From Saccharospirillum mangrovi (GTDB lineage Bacteria > Pseudomonadota > Gammaproteobacteria > Pseudomonadales > Natronospirillaceae), in assembly GCF_003367315.1 (NCBI RefSeq), contig NZ_CP031415.1, positions 928,001 through 992,000 of the forward strand: DNA of 64,000 nucleotides, read 5' to 3'. The position numbers and the translations under genes were made by a program. Shown here piece by piece: positions 25,656 to 34,073 of this stretch (its first letter is position 1; the number at the start of each line of letters is the position of its first letter). The notes beneath the pieces are model-generated. The model had not been told where the DNA came from. It saw nothing but the letters and a program-made list of their open reading frames with translations, and searched no databases.

Positions 25656-27278
25656 CTATGGCAACCGGCGCAGAACGGCGTCCAGCTGGTCAACCGAGGT
25701 ATCACTGCCGTACACGATGGGCTTCAGCAGAATGACCAGTTCGCTCTTGTTCTGACTGTCGCGCTGCTGACCAAACAGCCAGCTGAAACCGGGCACGCGT
25801 GACAGCCCCGGTACGCCGGTGCGCGAGCCGGTCTGTTGTTGCGACAGCAAACCGCCGATCACGACAATCTGGCCGCTGCTGGCGCGAATCACCGAATCGG
25901 TTTCGCGCACGCTGGAAAACGCCAGCGGCAGGTCGTAGGTCGAGCCGCCGACATTGATCACCTTGGTGCGCTCTTCAACGTCGGTCACCGACGGCCGCAC
26001 GTGCAGGATGACGTTGTCGTTGGCGCTGATCTGCGGCGTCACATCCAGCGCGATGCCAGAGAAGAAGGGCGACAGCGTGAATTCGGGCGTCGATTCAACA
26101 ATGCCATCGCCGTTGCTGTCGCCGGTCGAGGAATTTACCTCGGTGACGAAGAACTCGTCGGTGCCAACCTTGATCACCGCTTTCTGGTTGTTGACCGTAG
26201 CCACGCGCGGGCTCGACAGCACCTGCACGTCGCCCTGGTTCGACAGCAACTGCAACACGGTGCCGAATTCGTTGCTGCCGACGCCAATGGAAAATACGCC
26301 GCCAGCATCGGCCGGGCCTTGCAAGGCGTTACCGCCCAAACCCAGACCGCTGGTGATGTTCGACACGCTCAAATCGTCAGCAAAGGCCGACCAGTTGATG
26401 CCGGAGCTGTGTTCGCTGCTGAGCGTGACCTCGAGCACCTTGGCTTCAATGACGACCTGTTTTTGCAGGCTCAGTTCGGCGTCGGCCAGAAAGTTGGCAA
26501 CGATGTCGTGTTCACGCGGCGTGGCGCGTACCACCAACAGGCCGGTTTGCGGATTAACCACCACCTGGCGGCCAGCTTCCTGATTGAGCAGACCCAGGAT
26601 GGTGGTTTCCATGCCGCTCCAGAAATTGGCGCTGTATTGCGTCGCCACGCTGCTGGCGCGGTTCAGCTCGCCGCTTTCCTGACTGGTGATCTGGCCGCTG
26701 GAGACGGTGGTGTCGGAGCGGCCGGAACGGTCGATGTTCAGGTAGTTGAGCTGGTAGATGCGCGTCTGAATCTGGTTGGGCAATACCCGGAAACCGTAGT
26801 CGGTGCGCAGGTAGTCGTAGCCATACAGATCGCGAATGGCGTTCATCACCTGTTCGATGGTCACCGCGCGCAGGCTCAGGCTCAACGTGCCGGTAATGGA
26901 CGGATCAACCAGGATATTGATGTCCTGGCTGCGGCCCAGATCGGCGTAAAAGTGCTGGGCAGGGATGTTGTCGGCCTGCACGTTGAAACGCTTTTGCGTG
27001 GCCGGCGGCGCGCTGAAATCGAGCAGATCGGCGCTCAGTTCCGCGGGCGTTTCCACCGGCGCGGCTGCGGACGATGCCGTGCTGTTGGCTGAGACGGCAT
27101 CACGTTCTGCTTGCAGAACGGCGCGCACATCCAGATTGGCGGTAGTGGTGTCGGTTTTGGCTTCACCCGATTGCGGATTCATCGCGCAACCGTTCAGCAA
27201 CACAACCAGACCCAGGGCCGCCAGCAAACGGCGGCCGGGGTTATTGATGGCTGACATGACGGGTACTTCGGACAACAA
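25656..27278 (-). CDS. mshL: MSHA pilus outer-membrane secretin MshL (lipoprotein)
   Basis: This secretin has up to 540 residues. A lipoprotein signal ends in the lipobox LLNGC. N-domains follow (VDPSITGTLSLSLRAVTIEQ; RATPREHDIVANFL), then a C-terminal secretin domain (VQVLSSPRVATVNNQKAVIK, SSGQIVVIGGLLSQQ, VPGLSRVPGFSWLFG). It forms the outer-membrane channel for the pilus. The TTG at 27278 has GAGG 5 bases upstream. The alternative ATG at 27257 lacks a ribosome binding site but gives a more normal signal peptide, so the start is open. Confidence 0.92.
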   Translation of the reverse strand: MLSEVPVMSAINNPGRRLLAALGLVVLLNGCAMNPQSGEAKTDTTTANLDVRAVLQAERDAVSANSTASSAAAPVETPAELSADLLDFSAPPATQKRFNVQADNIPAQHFYADLGRSQDINILVDPSITGTLSLSLRAVTIEQVMNAIRDLYGYDYLRTDYGFRVLPNQIQTRIYQLNYLNIDRSGRSDTTVSSGQITSQESGELNRASSVATQYSANFWSGMETTILGLLNQEAGRQVVVNPQTGLLVVRATPREHDIVANFLADAELSLQKQVVIEAKVLEVTLSSEHSSGINWSAFADDLSVSNITSGLGLGGNALQGPADAGGVFSIGVGSNEFGTVLQLLSNQGDVQVLSSPRVATVNNQKAVIKVGTDEFFVTEVNSSTGDSNGDGIVESTPEFTLSPFFSGIALDVTPQISANDNVILHVRPSVTDVEERTKVINVGGSTYDLPLAFSSVRETDSVIRASSGQIVVIGGLLSQQQTGSRTGVPGLSRVPGFSWLFGQQRDSQNKSELVILLKPIVYGSDTSVDQLDAVLRRLP

Positions 27279-27282
27279 AACC

Positions 27283-27621
27283 TCAGTCCTCGTCCATCAT
27301 TGAAATAAGCAATGACCCGGTTTTCGGCAGCGTCAGAACACGTTGCTGGCCGTTCTGGCGGATCACCACCTGATCGTCGGCAATGTGCAGCACTTGCACA
27401 TCGCCCAGGCGGTCACCGACGCTCAGCCACTGGCCGTTGATCACGGCGTAGGCCTGGTTGTCGAGCAGATACACAGAATCCAGCGCCACGGCGCCGGTTG
27501 GGGCAACGGCGTTGGTCGCGCCGCTGGTAGGAAGGGGGTCGGGGCGCATCGGGTCGGCCTGGGCCGAACCAAGCGCTGCCGTAAGCGCTAAACAGAGCAC
27601 TGCAAACTTCGCTCTAAACAT
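27283..27621 (-). CDS. mshK: MSHA biogenesis protein MshK (pilotin/PilP-like)
   Basis: The 112-residue protein has a cleavable signal peptide (cleavage probably after SAQA). The mature N-terminus DPMRPDPLP is characteristic of MshK, and a small beta domain follows. MshK probably contacts MshL from the periplasm, as PilP does PilQ. It overlaps mshJ by 8 bases and ends 4 bases before mshL. Confidence 0.85.
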   Translation of the reverse strand: MFRAKFAVLCLALTAALGSAQADPMRPDPLPTSGATNAVAPTGAVALDSVYLLDNQAYAVINGQWLSVGDRLGDVQVLHIADDQVVIRQNGQQRVLTLPKTGSLLISMMDED

Positions 27622-28261
27622 TCATCCAAATCTCTTGATCACTCAGGGTATGCACATCCAGGCGAATGCGCAGTTGGGGGTAGCTGGTGGTTTCGATGCT
27701 TAACCGGTCCCAGAACAAGTGCCAGGGCAGCGCTTCGAGCGCGCGCAAATAGGCGCTTAAATCGTCAAAGGTGCCGGTTAAGGTCAGTTCCAGCTTGTGT
27801 TGGTAAAGGGCGCTCTGGCCCACCTCGGCGCTGCGCACCTGGGTGACCGGCTGTAACGCCAGTCGCACCAGGGTCAGGTCGCTGCGGTCAAGCAGCTCGC
27901 GCAGCACTGAGACCATTTGTTGCGGCGGAATCAACACTTCAGTGATGTTCGCCAGTCGGGCGTCCAGTTCAGCCAGTTCCGCTTCCAGCGCGGCCTGACG
28001 CTCGGTCAGTTGAATCACAACGGGGTTGTCGCGTGCGGCAGTCAGGTTGTTCAACGCAGTCTGGTTGGCGTTCTGTTCCAGGTTCAGCTGGTCCAGCCGC
28101 TCGCGCTCGCTGTGATGCTCGGCCAGGCCCGTTATACGTCCGGCCAGATAAAACAGACTACCCAGCACCGCGACCATGACGATCAACAGCAACAGCCGTT
28201 CGCGCGGCTGCAAGCGGCCGAGCAGCAGCCGCAGTCTGAGCGTGGTGGCGGTTGGCTTCAT
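27614..28261 (-). CDS. mshJ: MSHA biogenesis protein MshJ (PilO-like)
   Basis: The 215-residue protein has a basic N-terminus, one transmembrane helix (about 24-42, LLLLIVMVAVLGSLFYLAG), a periplasmic coiled coil (about 48-110) and a ferredoxin-like C-terminal domain, the PilO/GspM layout. I chose ATG 28261 because it overlaps the stop of the preceding gene as ATGA; an upstream in-frame start would read deep into that gene. It pairs with the PilN-like product to form the alignment complex. Confidence 0.85.
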   Translation of the reverse strand: MKPTATTLRLRLLLGRLQPRERLLLLIVMVAVLGSLFYLAGRITGLAEHHSERERLDQLNLEQNANQTALNNLTAARDNPVVIQLTERQAALEAELAELDARLANITEVLIPPQQMVSVLRELLDRSDLTLVRLALQPVTQVRSAEVGQSALYQHKLELTLTGTFDDLSAYLRALEALPWHLFWDRLSIETTSYPQLRIRLDVHTLSDQEIWMNV

Positions 28262-28875
28262 GGCAGCAACTCCTCCAGGCCCTTGGGCGTGTCGAGGGTT
28301 TCGGCCATGGTGAAGCGCCACAGGTTGGTGCCGCTTTGTTCAATGCTCAGGTTGCGGATGCTCAGGCCTTGAAAGACGGAGCTTTCGAGTTGCCCGAGAT
28401 AACGCGGAATCAGATTCGGCTGGCGCGCCATGCCTTCAAGTTCCAGATGGCTGTGGCTGTCGCGCAGTTCGATGCGGGTCAGCCAAAGGCCGTCCAGATC
28501 GTGGTCCGACAGGCTGGCGAGCGGCCGCGCAAAACCGCTGGCGACGGTATCAATCTGGTTGGTCAGGCCGTGCAGCTCTTCGCGTCGGGCGGTCAGTCGC
28601 GTTTGCAGCGTTTCGTTGTTGGCGCGCAAATCGGCTTCGCTGGCGATGCTCGGGTAATTCTGGCGCAAGCGGTGCAATTCCAGCGCGCTGGCGTCTACTC
28701 GCTGCTGTGCGCTGTCGATGCGCCGCTCGATGGTCAAACCGATGACCGCATGAACACCCAGATAGACGAAGCCCGCGACCAGCGTCAGCGCCAGCACGGC
28801 GGTAAACAAGGGCAGTTGCACCCGGCCCTGGCCGGGGCGCATGTCCGGTGTCATCAGATTGATGTGGCGGGTCAT
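28258..28875 (-). CDS. PilN-like MSHA assembly protein
   Basis: The 205-residue protein begins with the PilN signature HINLM near the N-terminus, followed by one transmembrane helix (about 24-44), a coiled coil (about 50-100) and a small periplasmic alpha/beta domain. In type IV pilus systems the NxNL tail binds PilM in the cytoplasm. The MshI-like protein encoded just upstream is the natural partner. It overlaps both neighbours as ATGA. In Vibrio nomenclature it corresponds to the second mshI-type gene; the name is not settled. Confidence 0.82.
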   Translation of the reverse strand: MTRHINLMTPDMRPGQGRVQLPLFTAVLALTLVAGFVYLGVHAVIGLTIERRIDSAQQRVDASALELHRLRQNYPSIASEADLRANNETLQTRLTARREELHGLTNQIDTVASGFARPLASLSDHDLDGLWLTRIELRDSHSHLELEGMARQPNLIPRYLGQLESSVFQGLSIRNLSIEQSGTNLWRFTMAETLDTPKGLEELLP

Positions 28876-29804
28876 GACGCGGCTCCACGAAAGGCTGCGC
28901 CGGCCAGTGGCAACAAGGCTTCGGGCAAGGGCGCGTCGGGCATCGAGATAAAGTCGGTCAACTGAATCGGGTTGAAGCGCAGGCCGAGTTTGGCGCCTAG
29001 ATCCTCGATCATGCCGGAGGTGCCCGGCCAGCCGATCAGTTGCAGTTGGTTGATGCTGCCCAGGCCGAGTTGCGATTCGTAGTAGTCGAAGGTGCGGCGC
29101 AATTCGAGCACCAGTGAATCGCGCTGAATATCGGTCTGGCCTTCGAGTACCAGGGCGTCGCCTTCGGCATCGGCGCCGAGGTCGAGATAGCCGATGTCAA
29201 AGCGCCGGCTCAGCACCAGTTCGTCCTGGTAGATCAGCAACAGTTGGCAGTGATCGTCGCGCAGATGCAGCAGGCCGTTTTGCGGCTGGTCGCTGGCGCG
29301 CAACGCCAGGTTGCGCAGTTGCAGCTGATCGATGTCGACGCTGGTCAGCGTCAGGCCGTGTTTGGCCAGCGCCAGGCCCCATTGCCGCAGCGGTTCTTTG
29401 CGCGTGGCGACGACAAAGGCCATGCGGGTACGGCCGTGGTAGGCTTGCGCCGGCAACAGGATCACCGCCAGGCTGGCGTCTTCGAGATCGTAGTGCAGCA
29501 GTTCGGCGGCTTTCAGGCGCAGCGCGGCTTCCATTTCGTCGGCTGGCACGTCGGGTACATCGACCAGCAACAGTTGGTAGTAGCCTTCACCGAGCAGAAT
29601 TTTCACCGTGCCTTTGGTCTGCTGCGCGAGCCAGTCGGCCAGGCGCTCCGGGTGTTGCAGCGGGTCGGTTTCGTCGTGCCAGGATTGCGGCAGACACAGC
29701 GGCATTTCGCCGGATTTCGCGCGCAGGCGTGCGAACCCGAAGCCGGTCGGCGTCAGGTAGAGCCAGTTGTGCATGCCACGCTGGGCGCGATTAAATAAAG
29801 CCAA
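28872..29804 (-). CDS. mshI: MSHA biogenesis protein MshI (PilM-like)
   Basis: The protein has about 310 residues in the PilM/actin-like fold ([50 protein letters not shown]). It is cytoplasmic and binds the PilN-like tail. It is the first gene of the msh run. The TTG at 29804 with GGAG 10 bases upstream gives a natural N-terminus ([19 protein letters not shown]). An in-frame TTG at 29864 lacks a ribosome binding site, and the ATG at 29774 is a further option. No mshH precedes it. Confidence 0.85.
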   Translation of the reverse strand: MALFNRAQRGMHNWLYLTPTGFGFARLRAKSGEMPLCLPQSWHDETDPLQHPERLADWLAQQTKGTVKILLGEGYYQLLLVDVPDVPADEMEAALRLKAAELLHYDLEDASLAVILLPAQAYHGRTRMAFVVATRKEPLRQWGLALAKHGLTLTSVDIDQLQLRNLALRASDQPQNGLLHLRDDHCQLLLIYQDELVLSRRFDIGYLDLGADAEGDALVLEGQTDIQRDSLVLELRRTFDYYESQLGLGSINQLQLIGWPGTSGMIEDLGAKLGLRFNPIQLTDFISMPDAPLPEALLPLAGAAFRGAAS

Positions 29805-29979
29805 GAACCGAATACTCCGGCGTTTTTCTGGACCCGGATCGACACCGGTTCGGTTGTACGCCAATCGTTTGAATGTTGGCGCTGGGGGCCAATATGGTGT
29901 GCATCTGGCCGCTCAGCGTCAAATCATTGTGTGTTTCGATGGGTTAACCCCGTTATTCATGCCTAAAGGTAGACTATCT

Positions 29980-30450
29980 GTGTTCCATATCGTGCTTTAT
30001 CAGCCGGAAATCCCACCCAATACCGGCAACATCATTCGCTTGTGCGCCAACACCGGTTGCCATTTGCATCTCATTGAGCCGCTGGGCTTTTCCATGGAAG
30101 CCAAGGCGTTGCGACGCGCCGGGCTCGATTATCACGAATTCGCCGATATCCGGCGTTACCGCGATTACGCCCATTTCCTCGACAGCGCCGCTCCCGAGCG
30201 CCTGTTTGCCTTGTCGACCAAAGGCACCGCCGGCCCGGCCGAGGTGCGTTTTGAAGCCGGCGATTATCTGATGTTTGGCCCGGAAACGCGCGGTTTACCG
30301 GCCGATATTCGTGAATCCCTGCCCGCCGAACGGGTGTTGCGCCTGCCGATGGTGCCGGGCAGCCGCAGCCTGAATCTGTCGAACGCCACCGCCATCATGC
30401 TGTATGAAGCTTGGCGTCAGATCGGCTATCAGGGAGCGCTCAACGTTTGA
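29980..30450 (+). CDS. trmL: tRNA (cytidine(34)-2'-O)-methyltransferase
   Basis: This 156-residue SPOUT methyltransferase modifies the wobble base of tRNA-Leu isoacceptors. The start region [20 protein letters not shown] and the knot motifs [12 protein letters not shown] and [17 protein letters not shown] are near identical to TrmL. The GTG at 29980, with AAAGGT 9 bases upstream, gives a length equal to E. coli TrmL (157). The ATG at 29959 has no ribosome binding site. It diverges from the MSHA operon and converges on ubiI, ending 7 bases from its stop. Confidence 0.95.
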   Translation: MFHIVLYQPEIPPNTGNIIRLCANTGCHLHLIEPLGFSMEAKALRRAGLDYHEFADIRRYRDYAHFLDSAAPERLFALSTKGTAGPAEVRFEAGDYLMFGPETRGLPADIRESLPAERVLRLPMVPGSRSLNLSNATAIMLYEAWRQIGYQGALNV

Positions 30451-30457
30451 AGCGGCG

Positions 30458-31651
30458 TTAGCTCGTGGCCGCTTCGATGATGGCGCGTTTGGCCCAGCGC
30501 TGACTCGCCAACCCCTGCATCCCCAGATTTCGCGCCAATACGGCCAGCGGATGCGGGCTGCCGAAGAGTCGCTTGAACCCTTCCATGGCGGCCATGGTGG
30601 TCAGGTTGTGCGTTTGGCGGCGGCGCTGGAAACGGCGCAACACAGCGCTGTCACCGCACGAAAGTTGCAGCCGTTTGGCCCGTCCCCATTCCTGCGCCAG
30701 CACCTCGGCGTCGCGGAAGCCAAGGTTCACACCCTGGCCCGCCAGCGGGTGAATGGCGTGGGCGGCATCGCCCAGTAGCACAAGCCGGTCCTGTATATAG
30801 TCGACGCTGTGCATTTGCGCCAGTGGAAAACGAAAACGCCGGTCGCTGTGTTCAATCTCGCCCAAGCAACCTTCGCTGGCGCGGTTGAGTTCGGCCAGAA
30901 ACGCGGCGTCGTCGAGTGCGAACAGCGTTTCGGCGCGGCTGGTATCGGCGCTCCAGACGATGGAACTCCAGTGTTGGCTGCCGCTGTCGTCACTCAATGG
31001 CAAAAACGCCAGCGGGCCGGTGTCGAGAAACACCTGGCGCGCGGTGTGAGCGTGTGGGGCGCTGTGGCGAATCGAGGTCACCAGCGCCGTCTGGCCGTAA
31101 TCCCATTCGCGGGTGGCGAAACCGGCCTGTTGGCGAATGCCGGAGAATTTGCCGTCACAACCCGCCAACACGGCTGCCTGAAAGCGACTGCCGTCGTCCA
31201 GTTCAATGGCGACGCCATCCGGTTCGACCCGCCATTCCTGCAAGCGTCGGCCGATCAACTGCTGCACTTTAGGCAGCGCATCGACCCGTTCCCACAGCGC
31301 CTGAGTGATCCAGTGGTTTTCGACGATCTGGCCGAGTTGCTCAGCACCGACTTCGCTGGCGTGAAACTCGATGGCGCCCTGGCCCTGGCCGTCCCACACG
31401 CGCATCGCCGGGTAGGCACAGACACGCGCTGCCGGAATGCGCTGCCAGGCGTCCAATTGCGTCAACCATTGCCGATTGTGCGGGCTGATGGCACTGACGC
31501 GCGGCGCAAACTGGCTGGGCTGCGGCGCCACCGGCTCGGCGCGGTGTGGTTCGATCAGCGCCACGCTGAGGCCCTGTTCGGCGCTGGCAACGGCCAGACT
31601 GAGCCCGACCATGCCGCCGCCGACAATCACCGCATCAACGGTGGTGTTCAT
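30458..31651 (-). CDS. ubiI: Ubiquinone C5-hydroxylase-type FAD monooxygenase (UbiI/VisC)
   Basis: The 397-residue flavoprotein has the FAD dinucleotide fold VIVGGGMVGLSLAVA at the N-terminus, the DG-type motif AGCDGKFSGIRQ and the C-terminal GD motif LLGDAAHAIHPLAGQGVNLGFRD. The family (UbiH/F/I) hydroxylates the ubiquinone ring. Pairing with ubiH and overall similarity favour UbiI, but UbiF is not excluded. The ATG at 31651 overlaps the ubiH stop as ATGA. The frame stays open far upstream, but that part is only the opposite reading of ubiH. Confidence 0.85.
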   Translation of the reverse strand: MNTTVDAVIVGGGMVGLSLAVASAEQGLSVALIEPHRAEPVAPQPSQFAPRVSAISPHNRQWLTQLDAWQRIPAARVCAYPAMRVWDGQGQGAIEFHASEVGAEQLGQIVENHWITQALWERVDALPKVQQLIGRRLQEWRVEPDGVAIELDDGSRFQAAVLAGCDGKFSGIRQQAGFATREWDYGQTALVTSIRHSAPHAHTARQVFLDTGPLAFLPLSDDSGSQHWSSIVWSADTSRAETLFALDDAAFLAELNRASEGCLGEIEHSDRRFRFPLAQMHSVDYIQDRLVLLGDAAHAIHPLAGQGVNLGFRDAEVLAQEWGRAKRLQLSCGDSAVLRRFQRRRQTHNLTTMAAMEGFKRLFGSPHPLAVLARNLGMQGLASQRWAKRAIIEAATS

Positions 31652-32862
31652 GATTGTGCCTCCGGTAACGGTGCGCCCTGGCTCAGGCCCATGCTGGCGA
31701 GCACAAAGCTGCGGCTGAGCGACGGGTGGCGGTCGAGCAGATTCAGGCCCAGGTTGCGGCCCAATTGCAGCAATGGATTCGAACTGGCGAAGGTGCGCAC
31801 CAGGCTGTCGGAAAAAGTGGCCGTCAGGCGCTGATCGCCGGCAATGTCGGCCGCCAGCGGTTGCAGTAAAGCGCTGACGCCGGGGTCGTTCTGGTTCAGC
31901 AACGCCTGGTTCAAACGCTCGGCGGCGCGCATCAAACCGCGAATCGCCAGGTTGTAACCCTGGCCGGCCACCGGGTGCAGCGTGGCAGCGGCGTTGCCGA
32001 GCGCCAGCAAGCGCGGCCGCACCGGGTCGAGCAGTTCGCGCTTCACCAGCGGGTAGTCGAAGGCGTTGCCGAGTTCGGTGATGCGGCCGAGGCGTTGGCC
32101 GAAGGATTCGTTCAGCAACGCCAACTGCGCATCGTGCGACAGCGCATCGAGCTGACGCCGGCGCGAATCTGACAGCGTCCACACCAGTGCCGAATAATCG
32201 CCAAACGGCAGCAATGCGATCGGGCCGGCCTCGGTGAAGCGTTCGTAGGCGCGGCCGTTGTGGGGTGTTTCGGTGCGTACGGTGGCAATGCGTGCCCAGC
32301 CGTTGTAGTCGGTCTGGCGGGCGCTGAGGCCGAGTTGTGCGGCCAGCGGCGAGCGACCGCCGTCGCATAGAATCACCAGGCGGGCGTCGATGTCGGCGCC
32401 GGAATTCAGCGTTAATTGCTGGGCGTCCTGACCGGGCTTCAGCGCGCTGACGCTGTCGCCGAAGCGCCAGTCCAGACCGTCCAGTTCACGCGCGCGTTGC
32501 CACAAACCCAGACCCAGATTGGCGTTGGCGACGACAGCGCCGAAATCGCCATCGAAGTCGGCCGAATCCATCTGGTGGTAACCGAGATGGCCGCGGTCGC
32601 TGACTTCAATCCAGCGGATCGGGCTGGCGTATTGTTCCAGCAACGGCCAGACGCCCAGACGCTGGTAAACGCTCTGGGTGTAAGCCGATAAAGCGGTGGC
32701 GCGGTCATCAAAACTGGGGGAGCGAGGGGCGGACGTTTCCGGCTGAGGTGCCGGGTCGATCAATGTCAGGCGGGCGCCTGCGCGCAGGGCAGGCTCAAGG
32801 GCGATGGCCAGTGTCAGACCGACCAAACCGCCCCCGACAATCGCGATGTCGTAACGGGGCAT
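31648..32862 (-). CDS. ubiH: 2-octaprenyl-6-methoxyphenol hydroxylase
   Basis: The 404-residue FAD monooxygenase has the N-terminal IAIVGGGLVGLTLAIAL motif, LVILCDGGRSPLAAQLG and the UbiH-type GNAAATLHPVAGQGYN motif, in which N replaces D of the usual GDAA. The residues after it are LAIRG, where family members I recall have a conserved RD. It hydroxylates the quinone ring in aerobic ubiquinone synthesis, probably within the Ubi complex. It is the first gene of a two-gene operon with ubiI; pepP is not adjacent, unlike in E. coli. Confidence 0.88.
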   Translation of the reverse strand: MPRYDIAIVGGGLVGLTLAIALEPALRAGARLTLIDPAPQPETSAPRSPSFDDRATALSAYTQSVYQRLGVWPLLEQYASPIRWIEVSDRGHLGYHQMDSADFDGDFGAVVANANLGLGLWQRARELDGLDWRFGDSVSALKPGQDAQQLTLNSGADIDARLVILCDGGRSPLAAQLGLSARQTDYNGWARIATVRTETPHNGRAYERFTEAGPIALLPFGDYSALVWTLSDSRRRQLDALSHDAQLALLNESFGQRLGRITELGNAFDYPLVKRELLDPVRPRLLALGNAAATLHPVAGQGYNLAIRGLMRAAERLNQALLNQNDPGVSALLQPLAADIAGDQRLTATFSDSLVRTFASSNPLLQLGRNLGLNLLDRHPSLSRSFVLASMGLSQGAPLPEAQS

Positions 32863-32917
32863 GGCGTGCTTCGCATCCGTAAAAGTGCGCGGATGATAGC
32901 AGGCCAGAGGCCGCCGG

Positions 32918-33112
32918 TCAGGCTTTGCGCATCACCATAAAAAAGCCGACCACAAACAATACCGCGCCGACGCCGTAACGGATCATCACCTGAGTGTTTT
33001 CACCGCCGACGGCGTCGGTCAACATGCCGGACACCGAATGCGACATGTCGTACCCCCACCACAAACTGCCGGCACCGAGCACGACCAACACCAAACCGAT
33101 TAACTTCTTCAT
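32918..33112 (-). CDS. Small DUF3185-type membrane protein
   Basis: The 64-residue protein has two hydrophobic helices (about 4-22 and 45-61) separated by a short polar loop (WWGYDMSHSVSGMLTDAVGG). The GYDxSxS..G pattern matches the DUF3185 family of small inner-membrane proteins, whose function is unknown. It sits alone between the sugar importer and the ubi operon on the same strand. Confidence 0.75.
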   Translation of the reverse strand: MKKLIGLVLVVLGAGSLWWGYDMSHSVSGMLTDAVGGENTQVMIRYGVGAVLFVVGFFMVMRKA

Positions 33113-33159
33113 GCAACAACTCCTGTCGTGAATGAAGCTGCGATTCTAAGCACAGACGA

Positions 33160-33183
33160 ACGGTGTCTGACCAGCGACACCGT
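33160..33183. other. Perfect hairpin after the importer operon
   Basis: ACGGTGTC (33160-33167) and GACACCGT (33176-33183) form an 8-bp stem with an 8-nt loop, 11 bases past the last permease gene. There is no clear T tract on either strand. It may stabilise the mRNA 3' end or act with Rho. Confidence 0.45.
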
Positions 33184-33193
33184 CACGCTTTGC

Positions 33194-34033
33194 CTATTTC
33201 ACCGCGCCTGACGTCAAACCACGGATCAGGTGTTGCGACAGGAAGGCGTACAGGACCAGCACCGGCAGCACCGCCAGCGACAAGGCGCTCAACACCGAAT
33301 TCCAATCGGTCGCGTACTGGCCGATAAACTGCTGCACACCCAACTGAATGGTCTGAGTGCTCGGCCCCGGCGCGAGAATCAGCGGGAACCACAGATCGTT
33401 CCAGATCGGCACCATGGTGAAGATGGCAACCGTCGCCACGGCCGGTCGAATCAACGGCAAAATAATCTGGAAAAACAGCCGGTATTCGCTGACGCCTTCG
33501 CAGCGTGCTGCCTCTTTTAATTCTTCCGGCACCTGGCCGACGAACTCGGTCAGAATCAAAATCGCCAGCGGCAAACCCTGAGCGGTGTACACCAGAATCA
33601 ACGCCAGATGGGTGTTGACCAGATTCAAACCCACCATGATTTCCAGAATGCTCACCGTGCCCAAACGAATCGGCACCATGATGCCCATCGCCAGAAACAG
33701 CGCCAGCAAACGGTTGCCGCGAAAACGGTATTCGCTCAACGCCCAGGCGGCCATGGCACCGAACAGCATCACCAAAAACAACGGCACCAAGGTGACCAAT
33801 AAACTGTTGCCGAAAAACAACAGAAAATTCGATTCTTCCAGCACCTTGGCGTAGCCAGCGAGACTGAACGAATCCGGCCCTGGCAGTGCCAGCGGATCGG
33901 TAAAAATTGCGCGCCGGGATTTGAATGAATTGATGATCACCAAAATGATCGGGAACAGCGCGATCAGGGTGTAACCGAGCAGCGTGAAATGCACCAGCGC
34001 TTTGCTGCTGAGTCGATTGGAAGGTCCGTTCAT
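33194..34033 (-). CDS. Carbohydrate ABC importer permease (MalG type)
   Basis: This 279-residue inner-membrane protein has six predicted helices. The coupling motif EAARCEGVSEYRLFFQIILPLIRPA is the EAA loop that docks on the ATPase. The N-terminus (HFTLLGYTLIALFPIILVII) is MalG/GtsC-like. The ATG at 34033 has GGAG 9 bases upstream; an upstream TTG would include that site in the coding part. It is the last gene of a three-gene importer operon, and no nucleotide-binding subunit gene follows. Confidence 0.9.
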   Translation of the reverse strand: MNGPSNRLSSKALVHFTLLGYTLIALFPIILVIINSFKSRRAIFTDPLALPGPDSFSLAGYAKVLEESNFLLFFGNSLLVTLVPLFLVMLFGAMAAWALSEYRFRGNRLLALFLAMGIMVPIRLGTVSILEIMVGLNLVNTHLALILVYTAQGLPLAILILTEFVGQVPEELKEAARCEGVSEYRLFFQIILPLIRPAVATVAIFTMVPIWNDLWFPLILAPGPSTQTIQLGVQQFIGQYATDWNSVLSALSLAVLPVLVLYAFLSQHLIRGLTSGAVK

Positions 34034-34073
34034 TGGCGGCGGCTCCTGCAAGAAAAACGTGACATAAACAGCC

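Noticed and set aside
19905-29804. Type II secretion system
   Set aside because: Gene set and order (MshI/J/K/L/M/N/E/G, MshEN motif, ExeA-like MshM beside the secretin, no GspC/D/G-K) fit the MSHA pilus, not a Gsp operon.
31652-32368. Upstream extension of the ubiI frame, which could suggest a fused protein of 636 residues
   Set aside because: The extension is ubiH read in another frame, is Arg/Pro-rich and unlike any domain. The ATG at 31651 with ATGA overlap starts a complete UbiI.
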